Notes: generated by a model from the sequence alone, not told the origin. Positions 23,343 through 37,561 are shown, counted from the first letter of the stretch. The stretch is DNA of 64,000 nucleotides from Certhia americana (GCA_018697195.1 CM031879.1:33430541-33494540); one strand, 5' to 3'. Numbers and translations: made by a program.

Positions 23343-26300
23343 CTATAAAAAATAAATTAAATCAGACTGATGTTTCCAAAGGAGCCATGCAGGAAATTAT
23401 CACCAGAAGGCCATCTGCTGTTACACAACTGTCTCTTAACATCAAAGTTATTAAGGAAAAAATTGGTTCCCACCTCAAGCCTGTCAACACCCTTCCTTTA
23501 ATAAACACAAGGAGTTGCATATTGAAGGGGTGACTTCCAAGGAACACTTTTGATGAATTATTAAAAAAAAAGTTTTTATGGGATTAGGACCAAGGTTAAA
23601 ATGCATTATAGTTCCAGAAAAGTGGAGTTCAAAAGTTCAGTACTGTGGCAAAAAAGAGAAATACTTTACATAATTGGGGGAGGAACTTTAAAATAATTAA
23701 ATATTAATATATGGCAAACTCTTAAAAAAAAAAAAATGTGTTAAGCCCTTAACAATGAAATTCAAAGACCTCACTTGCCTTTTATTTAAACTACTAGAAT
23801 GAAGTGTATTAGTCTTTTGCATTCCGACTCAAAAGTAATAAAAATTTGAAGCTATTTCTTTTACTTCTCATTTTCATCTTTTAGTGACTGATTTACATTG
23901 CAGATGTCCAAGTAACTAATGTGACAGTTTCCTTTAAGTTTTAAAAATACACAAATGATAAGTAACTTAAAATTAGTTTTTCAAACTGTTTGTCAACATG
24001 AAAAGTAAAAATCTGCAAAATTTGCACTGAACAAAATGTTTAACTTGGTTTAAGGAAGAGTAAGAACAATTTTGATTTTGAGGTCCTGAAACCATGTTTC
24101 TACAGTTGAATTAAACCAACCCTTTTAAAATGGCAGGATGAAGCATGCAAGGGTTGGTTGGCTTTTTTCATGATCGTGGAGGATGTTTTACCAACTAAAA
24201 TAATCTGACAAGATCACATTAAAAATGCTTCAGTTTACTCAAATCTTCATTTTTATGCTGATTTTTTTTTGTTTTTGGCCACCATTACTTCAATTATCTT
24301 ATAGTAAGCTGGAATTCAATCTTCAGTAGATTAATACTTCTACTTAAAAGAACAGTTGTTACTAGAGATTTTGGAAACATCATGCTAGCCTGGGACATTT
24401 AGCCTAAGAGACAGTAATATATGACGTAATTGCCTCTTAGAGACACATAGGAACATGAGGAGCATCTGTTGGCTTGATCACTGGAAAATTTATTTCAGGA
24501 TTTTCCTCCAAAATGAGTTGGTTTCTACTCTAGAGGTGCAGGCCTGCCCAGTACTTTGGTACAGAAGAGATGCATGGTCCCTGTCCTTCTGACACAAGCT
24601 CTGGTCCTGCCCAGCATGACCAACCTCTGCAGGGTTTTTTTTAAAGGAACAAGGATGAGGCCTCTGACAGCTTGTCAAGCATGCACCCAACAGCAGATTT
24701 TTACATGGGTTCACCAAGCAGCAGAAACTACCCTCTCACTTCACTGCTTGAAGAGATGGCAAAATTAAGTGAAATTTAGATGGTTCCAACTGAAATTCTG
24801 TGATTCGTCTCGACTTTCCAACTTGGCTTCTGAACATCTTACTGTGTGAGGTTGCATCTGTGTTGATTTTTATTTTCTACCTTCTCTGTTTTATGCCCAT
24901 CATTTCATGGACCTTCTTTATTCTTCCCTCTCCTTCACTCAGTTTCTTCCTTTCTCTCTTCTTGGTCTTCAGCTGTCTCCTCAAAAGAAAGACTTGCTGT
25001 GCCAGGCCAGACAAAGTGTTGCTGCTAAGACACACCTTCATTGCAGGTACTTCACCCAATCCTTTCTCAGATCACTGTACTGCCATCCATATGATGGCTG
25101 TCCTAAATTCAGCACCTTCTCACTTCTAGGACTTCATTCTTGCATAAACCTCATTCCCACTACCTCAGGTCGAACCATCTCACCTCTGTCCTGAGTCTAA
25201 TGCTGCTTCCTCATCCACAAAACTATAAAATGAGCTCCCATATCCTCCTCATATTCATATCCTCTGACTTCTACTGCTCCCCAACGGTGACCTCTGTCTG
25301 AGAGTCTTACCCTTGGCCCTTGGGCTCCGAATTGTTCCAACTGGCTGACCCACAGCTTCCCTTGCTCAGTTCTGGCATACTACAGACACCACCAGTACCT
25401 GGCCTCTGAAAGGTTTCTGTCCTAAACTGTGCACCAAGTGAGAGAGAGCAAGACACTAAGCTTGTGCTTAACGGGCTCTCTGTCTGTCTTCTACAGAGAC
25501 TGGAAAAAGATGTGTGAGGAAGAGTCCTCTGCCTGCCCAAGCGATGGTGGTCAGTGAAGGTCTTCCAGATGCCTGGCTGTCTCCCTTACTACGCCTGCTG
25601 AAATTTTTAAATAGTTCATCATTTGGCAAGTTACTGACAGATGCAAAAATGCCACCAAGTTGAAAACCGAAACACTTTTCTTTGGGTCAACCGGGACCAT
25701 TAATAACATTAATCACTTACATCCTGTAAACACTTTCTAATCAGTGGTCTCCTCCCAGTAGTAAGTACTTGTGAGTCCAAGGGCACAGATAGAAATCTGA
25801 CAATACACCGTGGATCACAGCCACAGACAAGTCACTTATTCTGAAACTGGCTGTGAGAAAAAAGAGATTATTCCAGAAAAAAATGATCAGGATAATATGG
25901 CGATAACATTCCTGCTAACAGGGAAGCAAATAAGTCCAGCAGACTGCAAATAGCAGGAACATGTGCAAACTAGTATACAAACTCTGTAGCTGTATAGGCA
26001 ACATATATATATAATTGTTTTATTAAACATATATATTTAATTAAATAATTGCAAATAATGCATAAACTGCACACATTCTCGTGCTCAGTCACTTGCATGC
26101 AATTACAGATGCATATGGATATTGTTCTTGGGCTGGTTTCCCACTCTGAGTAGTTCCTTCTAATAGCAGATATTCTGGTTCACATTAGGTTTTAAATGCT
26201 GTTCATACACTTGAAGAGGTATGATTTGGATCACTGAAAGCATTTAAGAAAACGTGGCAAAATTTAGGAAAATTAATGCAGGTATTCATTATACTAACCC

Positions 26301-28754
26301 CTCCATTTTTTATTTAAAATTCTAATTTTATAGATTTAATGATCAGGCACTTTCCCATGCAGGACTGTATTTCTTGACATTTGGGTGTTTTAGGAATGAA
26401 TTTTATTTTCTGTCACCAACTTCAGGTATTCTGTCCTTTGAAGAGTTGCAACTTAGGCTATTAAAGAAAACATATGCTGGACAAATTATGTTTGGGGAGT
26501 TACTTCATTTCTTCCTCCTTGCAAATCAGGTATATCCTTCCAACCAAATACACCCTTTAATTAAGTAATGTCCTTTTAATTGCCAATGAAAAAAAATTGA
26601 AGAACTAAAAAAACCCTGAAACTGCTCATTTTAATTTTCCACTGGAAACTTCAAACATTTCTCCACTTTTTCCACATTAGGAAGTTTTTCATGAGAGCTA
26701 ATAATTCTAATCTCCAGAAGACTGCCTGTCCAGAAGACTCATGAAGACTGAGGGACTATTTCTTTAACTAGTAAAAATGCACTGTGTGAGCAGAATGGCT
26801 GAGGGTTATATACTTTGCATGCCTCAAGTTCCTACTTGAGTAATTATCTGTAGCAAGGAACACAGTAAACAGATACTTTTCAACAGCTTCATCTTAAAAC
26901 ACGTTTTTAAAAATGGTTTAAAAACAGAATAGACATGTCATGACCTTTTCAATAAAATTCGCTGGAAACACTGAATGGCCAAAGCCATGCTGTAGCCCCC
27001 TGAGGGACAAATAAAATGTGACTCTGTCTCCCCAAAGCTGTGCACAACTGCTGTGTGAGACGATTTGGGTAAACAGGATTCTATGAGGTGCCAATTTGTC
27101 TGTACAAACTGTCTCCTAACATGGGGGGTTAAGCATGATGAAGTTATTTCTTCTGACTTTCCTGCCTAAGCAGCAGAATGGCAGAGAACCTATGGCATAA
27201 CTGGTGATAAAAGTATGTTGAGTAACTGTAATTTTTCTGTGCACACTGTCTGTCCACATTTTGGTAAAAGAACTGAGGGATTTACTTTTCTTAAGCAAAT
27301 GACTTTTACTATAAACTTTGGATTTTAAAGGGATTTAACAGGGCTGCTTCATAGGATGCAATTATTCATAATGAAAAGCTATTTTTAGAGTAAGATGGCA
27401 CTCATCATCTATTGATTTACATGCACAAATTGGAAACAAAATGAAACCTAAGGGATCACATGCTCTGGCATGTTTAATTTTAATTACTTCAAATTTCTCT
27501 GATTTAGATATCAGATTTCTAGACATACAGTTCTCTGGATCAGTTCTGAAAAACTGCTACCTCTGGTCTTCTAATTCTTCAGCTGCTGAAGCACAACTGC
27601 TATATTACACCTCTGCGGTTAATACATCAGTAAGTGCATCTATGGACTCCTTTAGGATTCCTGAGTCACTACTAGCTTACTTTTATTAATTTAATTGATT
27701 TGTTACAGAATCCTTTCCACTAATGCTTCAATATCTGGCAGAACCTCTAGTGGTCCTCTTGCTATCCCTGCCACAGATGTAGGAAATTTCCTAAATTCTT
27801 CTAGGGTCAACACAGATGCAAGTAATGGAGTCAGTTCTCACCTACTGGTTCAACTCTCCCAAATCATTTTGATCATCGATTGATCCTTGTATTCTTTAGT
27901 AACCTTGGTACTTTTGATCTGTTTAAACATGAAATTATGATTTTTTTTAAATTCAAAACCTTTTTTGCCCTGCCTTACTCAGCTTTCACATTCAAGTGGC
28001 ATCAATTTATGCTCTTTTTTATTTCCCTTGTAAAAAGTGTCACCTTTTTTCTGACAGCTTCTTTCATTTGAGTGTTTTGCAATACCAGACTTTTTCAGGT
28101 CTTCTTAAAGTAATGTGTTGTAAAGTGTTTTCCCTGACTGAGTTTTTCTCCTCTGACTTTTTTCCACCTAGCCACTTTCTTTATTTTATACTCTTACCCT
28201 TTTTACTAATAAATACACTTGTAAAATACTTCGGGGTTTTTTTGTCTGAAGTATACTAGGCTGCTGTATGGTATGCTTGTTAAAGGTATTTTGGACCTTG
28301 GGAAAAAATTCCCTTTTCTACAGAGACTGTGGGTGTCCCTATCTGCTCCAAAAAACAATTGATGGAGACTAAAAATTTAGTGCTTAAATTGCAAATATGC
28401 ATGGCATTTACATGGGAATAAACACAGTCTCCAATTATTACTGTGTTTTCACCATAGACTTTATAATCTCTTTGAAACTGTCTCAGTGTTACAGTTCTGA
28501 CTGTTTACACTGTAGCTCTATTATGATACTTGGCCCATCTATGATGGGACTTCAAACCAAGAGGAATCTGCATTATCCATGGATATAACTGACTGACTTA
28601 TCTGTCTTCAGTGTGCAAACATGAAACACCACCTTGAAACTATCTAATCTGCCCACTGGAAATTATTTGTACATTGATATTATTTTTTCCCCACAGTTTC
28701 CATTGTGCCACTTATGTCAAAAAATCCTCATTTCAAGTGTATTGTTGAACTCAC
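23343..28754 (-). other. PTPRR intron with coding-like relic
   Basis: 5,412 bp, GT-AG, phase 0. AT-rich. A pyrimidine-rich plus-strand stretch lies at about 24880-25000. On the minus strand, 27440-28260 has a frame with few stops and protein-like composition (see the separate entry). At 24770-24800 a fragment resembles the very end of a CR1 but is too short to call. Confidence 0.8.
27706..27837 (-). pseudogene. Possible decayed coding relic, unidentified
   Basis: A 44-codon minus-strand open stretch reads LTLEEFRKFPTSVAG, then IARGPLEVLPDIEALVERIL, before a TAA. Upstream in the same frame (to about 28260) lysine-rich text continues through a handful of stops (for example HSNERSCQKKGDTFYK and EHKLMPLECES). 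Downstream, near 27600-27660, another frame gives KESIDALTDVLTAE. This could be a processed pseudogene or an old retroelement with frameshifts, but the length and stop density do not exclude chance in AT-rich DNA. No family was recognised. Confidence 0.2.
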
Positions 28755-28941
28755 CATGAATTCTGTTTGAAGTAAATGAGAGCATGCAACTGTGTCTCGA
28801 AGCTGCTGCCGTGTCAGGACACGGCCCGCTGACTGCAGGTATTCCATCGCTACTTTTTCTCGTGGGGTTGGCACAGTGACGAAAGGTTCAACACTTCCCA
28901 AGCTGCTCATATCCAAAGTCAGAGAGACATTGGATCCTCGT
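28755..28941 (-). CDS. PTPRR: PTPRR exon: kinase interaction motif (KIM) and KIS
   Basis: A 187-bp exon, phase 2 in and 0 out: one base completing Arg, then 62 codons. The acceptor is ctcatgcag, the donor ATG|gtgagt. Exon residues 1-11 (RGSNVSLTLDM, preceded by a split Arg) form the docking site for ERK1/2 and p38: two Arg followed by a hydrophobic-x-hydrophobic pattern (V-S-L-T-L). Ser at exon residue 3 is the position where PKA phosphorylation is known to block MAPK binding in this family. A Thr-Pro at residues 25-26 (VPTPREKV) is the proline-directed position phosphorylated by bound MAPK in relatives. The rest (EYLQSAGRVL...LLQTEFM) is the specificity sequence and the helix leading into the catalytic domain. 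All docking residues look intact. Confidence 0.96.
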
Positions 28942-30366
28942 CTGCATGAGAAAATAATTCAAATGGTTATACGAGATCTGTGTTACTGTGAATCCCATCC
29001 TCATGAAGCTGGTCCTCAGTTATTTATGCACCCTGACTTTCTCTATAGTCACTGACGGATTTGGGCATACAAGACTGCAAGACTGGTTTCACTGGTACCA
29101 CTGCAGAGACAGAAAAACAATTACATTCTTCAATCTAACAACCAGTGCTGCAAAAATGCGTGCTGGGGGCAACTATATGAATTATTCTTAGAAGCAGAAA
29201 CAACTCCCTGTGTGCTACTTTATTGTTATGAATGTCAAATGTGAAAGTGGTATCTTGGTAAGGAAGAAATATTTCACAGAAAAAAGCACAGGGGATATAT
29301 TTCTAACTGATACACATAACAGTGTGAAATAAATTCACAGTTATTTCAGGTGCATGTTTAAGAGTTTACTGACATTAAATATACATAATGGAGTGTGAAA
29401 ATTTGATAAAAACAGCAGAAATAAGTGAAAGGTAGTGTAAACATTGTGAATACCAAGACAGTAGACAATGTCTCATGTTAGGTAGAAGGGAAGAGAGAAG
29501 CAATAAACCACAGCAAGTCGTCTGTGTCTGAGGAGAAGGAATGGTCATAAACTTAAAAGAGGCTATTTGGAAATGCCAAACATCTCTTGCAGGACTATAA
29601 AATTCATAACATTTCCATTTCTATAGGAAAATACAGTTGGATTCAGTAACAACTTTGAGCCATGAAAATACAAATAGGCCACACTTATATGGGGCTTGGT
29701 ATGAGCCCTATTCTTTTTGGGGCTTTCTCAAAACAACACTGAAGAAAACTGGCTTTTTTTGTGTTTTCAACCCATCAATCAAGTATTATCTACTCAACCC
29801 TTAACTTCAGGCATATTGATTGCAAAAAAATCCATGGTCTGCAATTTGTGATGACTGAACACAAATTTATAGGCATTTATCAAAGTTTTTGTGTTTACTA
29901 AGCAGCAATCAGTCCTATAAGAGTGACAGATTCAGCTTGCTGAGCAGGACTATGGATGCCCAGCTCAGTTAACATTTTCCAATCAGCTAGGCACATACAG
30001 ACAGAGATTTGAGAACACCAGTTTGTTTCCTATCTCTGCACATTACTGTCTCTCCACTAAGGTGTGCTTACAAGGAAGTTCTTTGAACTCTTAGTTACTC
30101 TATCATGCTTGGATATACACAAACGTAACATAAGATTGTCTCAAGTCTCTCCTAATGGTCATCCTGACAGATCGGTATGCAACTCTATGCCTTGCCCATT
30201 TGTAAAATCCCATATGACAATGGTTACCATTTCTGGATAATCTACTATCCAGTGATTCCAGTTTTTCTGCTGAAACTCTGCTTGGTTGTGTGCATTTCTC
30301 ATCTGCATGAGAACTGCTGGGAGACTGTGACTGCACACCACTCTAAACACTGGATGTTAAGTCCAG

Positions 30367-30474
30367 TGTCCCTTTTACAGTAATACCACATATTATTATA
30401 AATATAATACAGACATCAACTGTCCCTTTTACAGTAATACCACATATTATTATAAATATAATACAGACATCAAC
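30367..30474. repeat. Two perfect tandem copies of a 54-bp unit
   Basis: Copies 30367-30420 and 30421-30474 are identical over all 54 bases, each starting tgtcccttttacagtaatac and ending cagacatcaac. Flanking text (tg) continues the match for two more bases only. Identity without any substitution suggests a very recent duplication or an assembly artefact. Confidence 0.95.
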
Positions 30475-30525
30475 TGATAGTATCTGTGAGGCAAGTGCTA
30501 CTAGTATTGGGGGAATGCTTTCCTC

Positions 30526-31295
30526 TATAGAATCATGAAATCATTAAGGTTGGAAAAGACCACAAAGGCTGGTGAGTCCAGCCTTTGAGCACCACCATGC
30601 CAACTAAACCACATCATTAAGTGCCATGTCCAATTGTTTCTTGAACACTTATGGAGATGGTGACTCAACCACCTCCCTGGAAAGCCTGCTCCAATTCTTG
30701 AAAACCCTTTCAGTTAAACAAGTCTCCCTAACTTCCACCCTGAATCTCCCCAAGTGCAGCTTGGATCCATTTCCCCTTGTCTGTTGCTGATGGCTTGGGA
30801 GAAGAGGTTGACTCCCTCTCAGGTCATTGTAGAGAGCAATAAGGTCTCCTCTGAGTTTCCTTTTCTCCAGGCTAAAGATCCCCAGATCCCTCATCAGCCT
30901 TTCAAAACACTTGTGCTCCCTCCCCACCTCCACTGTCCATCTCATGACATGCTCCAGTGCCTCAATGTCCTTTTTGTAGTGGGGGCCCAAAACTGAACAC
31001 AGGACTTGAGGTGTGGCCTCACCAGTGCTGAGTGAAGGGGGACAATCACTGATCCTGCTGACCACAGTATTCCTGACACAGACCAGGATGCCATTGGCCT
31101 TTTTGGCCAGCTGGCACATGCTGGATCATGTTCAGTTCCTGTTGATCAGCACAGCACCCCCACATCTTTTTCCACTGGGCAGCTTCCTAGCCACTTTGCC
31201 CCAGCCTTTGGAGCTGCATGGGGCTTTTGTGACCCAAGGGCAGGACCTGGCACTTGACCTCATTGAACCTCATACACATCAGCAGATGCTTCAGT
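30526..31295 (-). mobile_element. CR1-type LINE, longest copy in the window
   Basis: It begins with the CR1 3' end in reverse complement (tagaatcatgaaatcat, aaggttggaaaagacc) and runs about 770 bp. Minus-strand codons in 30649-31119 stay open for 156 residues and show the typical reverse-transcriptase C-terminal text ([57 protein letters not shown]), plus the upstream [15 protein letters not shown] segment. The part from about 31120 to 31295 matches the preceding reverse-transcriptase region in altered frame. It is 5'-truncated with no endonuclease, so not autonomous. Confidence 0.92.
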
Positions 31296-33092
31296 AATTT
31301 TATTTCAAAATAAGAGATTTCTATCATGTCAGTCTACATGAATAGAAATTACTCCAGTCACTCACCTGTCACTTAGCAAAGCACAAAGCAATAATGTCCA
31401 AGAGACAAGACCACCTGGTGGAATATGTGAATCTCACATAGTGTCATTTTGTTCACAAGTCTATTTCAGCTGTGGTGATGGGCGGGTGGCAGCAAGAGCT
31501 TTGCTGTCCAGGCCCTGCAGATGGTAACACTGAGTCAGCAGTGGGTGTCTGGCTGCCTCCAGGAGTAGATGGGGACAATTTCTGTTGGCACAGGGAAGTG
31601 GGTGGGATATGATTCTGCTAATTGTGCTAGAAGGTAGGCAGAAGTGAAGTAGCATCCTGAGCAACAAATGATGGGTAAGTGGTAAATGCACAGACTACCA
31701 GTAGTGCTCTGTGCCTCCTGGCACAGCCTGCATTGTACCAGAGCCCCAGCCAGCAGTACCAGTACTCACACCCAAATCCAGAGCTGTGATAGTCTGGGAA
31801 GTGGACACACCATTGGCTCATATGCCCATCCCATTTCCCTGGGAACTGCCCCAGACTGTGAGGGGAAATCAGTTCCCAGCTCCACACCACTTCTCAAGGA
31901 AAACATCCTGTTAGACCTCTCTGTCACAAAACCCTTCCCACACAAGCACCTCTTCTGACCATGACTAGCAATTTATTCCATGGAAAAAGGCATCCTCTCA
32001 AACAGGTGTCTCTGAGTGCATACATTGCAAATCCAATTTTTTGAAAACCATCAAGAAATCCACTGAAGAGCTGTGCAATGGATTACTCCAAATCTGTTTA
32101 GGCTGCCTTTGGTTGAGAAATGAGTAGCAATTTAGATTCAGATATGCTTCTGGGAGAGCCTACTGGGATTTCCTAATATAGAGGAAAAGTATTCCCATTG
32201 TCCAGTAACAAAGTACAGTGAAAATGTTAATATTTTCTTTGGCTTTTACATTGTTATAACTGACAGTCTTGGCAACAGGGCGATTTCCTTCTTAACAACA
32301 ACAAAAAATATACCTGATCTAATTATAACTGTGAGTTTACAGCTTTTACCATTTATGGAGATTATTGATGAACACCAGTCTTGATGATCTTACTCTGGAA
32401 AGAAGAACCAGTTCTCAGGTGCATATTTAATGCATTTAAAGGTACACATTAAATAAAATCTGAATATAAAGCAATCTTCTTAGAAGTTCATAAGAGAACA
32501 AAAAATAGATCACAGTTTTAGAGGTAATTCTTCCATAAATATGGGTATCTCAAAGAATCTTTCTGAAGAATTATTCTTCAATTAATAAAATTCTTTAAAT
32601 AATGTTTACATACATTAGAAATGCTATAACCAATATTAGCATTAATCACACAGACTTCCTTATTGCATTCTTTATACTGAGGAACAGGGCTGAAAACAGA
32701 AAATTTTGCATTGTCTTGAAAGATGAGGGAGGGCCTGAACTATCATGAGTTTGTATTCTCTAATAGAAGATGCTTATAGTCTCAGGTCCTCCTCTAGACT
32801 CTTTGGATTCTCAATGTTCCTCTAATAGTAAAATTCTTCACTCTCTGTTAAGGAATAGAAAGCAAGAATTCTCTTTTACTACCTGGATGGAAGGAGCTTA
32901 CCTTTTGAGCTCACCTTTTTCCACCTTACTAGGAGGGACTGCACAAGAGTGGCAACAAGGAGGTACCACCTAAAACAAAACCCATTTTTGGTAATTGTCA
33001 CTTGCCTACATTAAGTTTTGAATAAGAAAATCACAATCAGACCAGTGACATTTCAAGTCAGACAGCTCATTTTACTTGGAGGTACATTATAC

Positions 33093-33095
<3 letters not shown>

Positions 33096-33125
<30 letters not shown>

Positions 33126-33166
33126 TGTATGTATGTATGTATGTATGTATGTATGTATGTATGTAT
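33096..33166. repeat. (TATG)n tetranucleotide microsatellite
   Basis: An uninterrupted period-4 run of 71 bases, nearly 18 perfect units, preceded by a short imperfect acatata. Such pure arrays are usually length-polymorphic. It lies deep in the 22-kb intron, far from any exon. Confidence 0.98.
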
Positions 33167-36100
33167 CTCCTGACTGGTACTTTTCCACTTCAAATTAGAG
33201 TAAGGGACTCATAAACATTGGGTTTCCCTTATTTCTCCTGGCCAAGCTATTTTTTCCCTTTTACATAACTTTATATTCTTTATGTTCCCCATGTGAATAG
33301 TCTGGGCCAAATAAGAGAAGATTTTGTTATGATACACCTACCCCAGCATCCTCTTGAGGTTGTGTCTTGATGGGGAAGAGTACCATATGAGGAATCTGAG
33401 GAATTGTAAACATTCATGACAACATTATATTAAAATTGTCAGGAGACTAACTCTTCCGAAGTTCCACCAGCTGGGACAGCCACCTCATCACTGGGTATGT
33501 GAATAAGGACAATCAGGAAACCACTTGTGTCTGTGTATTGTCTGGAATCACATACTCATACTCACAGATCTCTTTTCAGTTGGCTAATAGCAACAAAATA
33601 ACCCATAGATGTCGATTATGAAAATCCAATTGCCGTACACGTTTTCCCAGTTGTTTATTTGAGCTGAATAATTTCTTTAAGTACACGTTCCCACGTTTAT
33701 TCAGCACTCCTGAAAAATGCAACACCCAGATTCCTGAGCCTCGGCTTACTGCTGCCAGACTTCACCTGCATATCTAGTTTTATGTTTCAGTACAGCAATT
33801 CAAAGGGAAAAAAAAAGTATATTTAGAAAAAAGGACAATGGAAAAAATATAGTTCTCTGCTTTCTTTCTGCTTTTAGCAAAAAGCTAACAGAAAACATGG
33901 TCATGTAGATGAACTAATGTGATGTGTAAAACTCCAGTGAAGTGTGAGAAGCACAGTAAATTAGAACAGGATTTAGTATTGTTGTTAATCCTCTCTACCA
34001 ATAGAAAATAAATAAAAATAGGAAACTGTGACTTCATCAAGAAAAATCAGCATTGAAAAAAGGAAAAGTAGAAAAGCAGAAGTACAGAGAGGATAAAATA
34101 ATCTTTTCAATTTACTGAGAATATTGCTGTTTTCTTCTGCCTTGGACAAATAGTAATGTGGATCATCTAATAAACAGCTGACACATTTCTTCACCAATGA
34201 AGATTTATAATATCCATTACAGACAATCCTGAGAAGGTTAAGAGATGACCATCATTTGAAGCAATAATTTAATAAGTTTTAAAGTAACATTCACAGTACT
34301 ATTGAATAATTGCTTCTAATGCATAAGCACAATTTTTATATTTTTCAAAAATATATATATTATTCTTGTTCTGTACTTGATAGCCTGAAATATACATCCA
34401 ACCATGTGCTGCTGATATTACTGGATATCTTGGTAATGTAGGGCTGAATGAGAGTATGATTACATTAATGGGTGTGATAATATTTTGATTTTCTTCTGAA
34501 CATCAGGATACTATCTCAAACAAGTCTTCTAAGAATACAATAAAAATCCATTGTTGACCACCTCAATTTGAAATATGAAGATTCACTTTTCTTACATCTA
34601 CATTCTTACCTTGGAAATGTAGCACTCATAAGTTTCAATTTTCTGTTGTGCTGCAGCACATATTAAGGAATATTCTGGTAGAAAACCCCGTGAGTTCTGA
34701 TGATATAAAACACCCATTAATGTAATTATCCTCCTATTTACTCTTATTTTCTGCAAAGGTTAATCAATATCATCAGTATTTGTTTGAGAAAATAATGAAT
34801 TAAACATCTTTAGGTAAATATGTGAATGTCATCCTAACACATATTTGGTTGTAGTATTTTTGGCACTTAATACACTTTAAATTTTTACACTCCCATGTGC
34901 CCAATGAAGCAGTGATATACAGATGCCATGCTTGGCAGACCCACGTAGAAAACTCAGTTTCTCAGTTTCAGAGTGTTTTAAATGCTCTCTGCTTTACCTG
35001 CTAACAATTCTGGGTTTCACTTGAACAAGAGCTGTGGCTTATAGGAACCACTCTGACCTGAGATTATCGACATTTTCAGTAAACCAAACCTGTATCACAC
35101 CCCAGACTGAAGTACTCAAAAATCAGAAGTTGAGACCAACCAACTAACAAGGCCAAATGAGAATTTACTTTGCATTATGACCAGTCAAAATTGATAGAAC
35201 CTGATACCTTAAAGGATCTATTCTGCTCAGCTTATGTCTGGTTACTTTGCACGTATTTTATTATGCATAAAAATATAAAATTCAGGACCTTACTTCCACC
35301 TTCAGCACTTGGGTGTGCAGTAGGTTAAAACTTGACCTTCCCCACTCTCCTGCTATCCTCTGACATACCAGTGCTACTAAACCACCAGGAATTATCTATG
35401 GACTTCTTACCATGCATGGGAACAGTAAACCTCTCTTTTTCTATGGATTCCTGGCCTCATTTCCAAAACCTTACTCCTTTCACAGATCAGCATTCCTCTG
35501 GCTCTGGTTTTTCCTCTCCAGAGAGGAGATCCTGGACAGACAGGTAGATATTAGCCCAATTTTCCACAAACATGCTTAACAATTAAATGGTTAATATCAC
35601 TGATACTTATATTATTTCTACTCTGCCTTGCAGATATCTGCACCTGAGACAAATCCTCTAGCCATTGGTGTGAGCAGCCCCATCTCAAAAACCAAGGACC
35701 TCATTTACAGAGGCTAATTGGATATTACACTGAAGTTAATACCTATCACCTAAAAGCCATAGATGGAATATATTTAAGCTCAGGACTCCAAGAAAGGCAA
35801 TAATATGAATTATGCATCTTTTTTGGAAGAATAGCTGCTATTTCTGTTCATGTTTGCTCTGTCACACAGCTCTCCTCAAAGTAATCCAGTGTTGTATTTT
35901 CATTTTTCTCTATTTGTCACTCTTAACACTGATGTTTTCCTGAGGAAGGGGTCTGGAAATGATGACAGTAGGCTGTGTACCTACTGAAATAAGAAAAGAG
36001 AGATATATATGGCCGCTGTCTTCCAAGTCTTCCAATCCTCTATGGCCTCCCAGCTACCAGAAATCTCCTGACAGTATATACCATTTCTCTCTGAGTCCAC

Positions 36101-37538
36101 AGAAACAGATCTGGAGCCTCAGCTATGAAGTTTAAATAGCTTTTTTGGGAACTGGAGGCATTTCATGGTTTCTCCAGAGGGTCTGATTTTGTTCCCACAG
36201 CCATGAGCAAGAAGAGGCCAATACATCTAGGGCTAAATTGCAAACAATTCTCAGGATCTACTCACAGCTCAGCAGGTCAAAATGAGCTGAGGAAACGGTT
36301 TTGACAAGTACTTCTGGATTAAGTTTTAAGCAATCAGTATCTGGTTAGGACAGGAATGGCTCAATATCCTGTAGAGGAAAACAGCTGACATGAGTGTAGT
36401 TTCAACTTTCCCTCTTTTAATCAGGCTTTCTAATGTTCTGCCAATTCACTCCTGTTCTGCCCTCGATAAGGCAATGCTGCTCAGCTACGGGAACTGACTG
36501 TTCAAAAATGCAAAGCTTAAACAGCCTCCCATCTTTTCCTGTAGATTATTTCTACAATCAAATTGCATTTTGTCACGCAAACTTACCTCTTCAATAAAAC
36601 TCGAATGGCAACATAAAGCTCTGTTTCTGCTTCATAGTCACATATATGTGTCTGCAGCGTGAATGAAAATTGAGTTAAATGTTCAGAAGTAAAAATAAAT
36701 GAAGATGTTAATTTGTTGTGCTTATTTGAGCTGTTTATTCCAAGAGCTGAACAAATGTTTACCAATTTCTGGCTAATTTTCTTTAGATGGTAGAACTTAA
36801 ATTAAATGAAGTCTTATTGATTACTATTCTTATCTGCTTGCATTGCAGCATTGCTCTATTTCATACGGGAGGCCTCACTGCACAAACTGACTGGATGACC
36901 TGTTCTCTCTCTTATTTATGCACATGTTAATTTAAACTAAGCTGCAATGAATGTAAGCAAAAGGAGCTAAAAGAATAGGAAAAAGGAAAAGAGAATAGGG
37001 AGTAATAATTGAATGCTAGGGCTCCACATATTAAATAAATGCACAACTTAAGGAGTTCAGATAATGTATTTATTTAGGGTAATCCAGCAAGGACTGTTTA
37101 AAAATGCCCCACATATTTTGTCTGCTGTATATTTTGCTTTAAAATGAAGAGGAAAAGCAATTTGCAAAATATTTTTTGTACTTTTATAATTTTCTCCTCT
37201 ATTTTTCCAGTTCATAAGTACCTCTGTGAGACCTGGGAGGAGCTGTAGCTATGTACCACCATTGCCAATTTAGATTTCTTGTTCAGGTGCAAAGCCAGAT
37301 TACTTTTACTAGAACATTCAAGGCTCACTACTTCACTGAGCACTACATCATGCTCAGAGGGTGCTTGTCTGCATTATACAGAGAACAGCCTAGCTAGGAA
37401 ACTGATCTAATCAGTGAGGATGGAGAGGTGCAACACTACAGCAATAGCTTCAAGGAAGTGTTTTTTTAAGACTACTTAGCTGACATTTTCTGCTATTCAG
37501 TTGGTCTATAATTAAATAAATGAAAAATGGATCTATGA

Positions 37539-37561
37539 TTTTTCATCTTTTAGATGAAAAA
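37539..37561. repeat. Small perfect hairpin next to an A-run
   Basis: Arms tttttcatct (37539-37548) and agatgaaaaa (37552-37561) with a ttt loop, merging into an A-run. Possibly a by-product of AT-rich slippage. Confidence 0.7.

Noticed and set aside
24760..24800. Possible CR1 terminal fragment (ggttccaactgaaattctgtgattc)
   Set aside because: Only about 25 bases resemble the CR1 end; too short to support.
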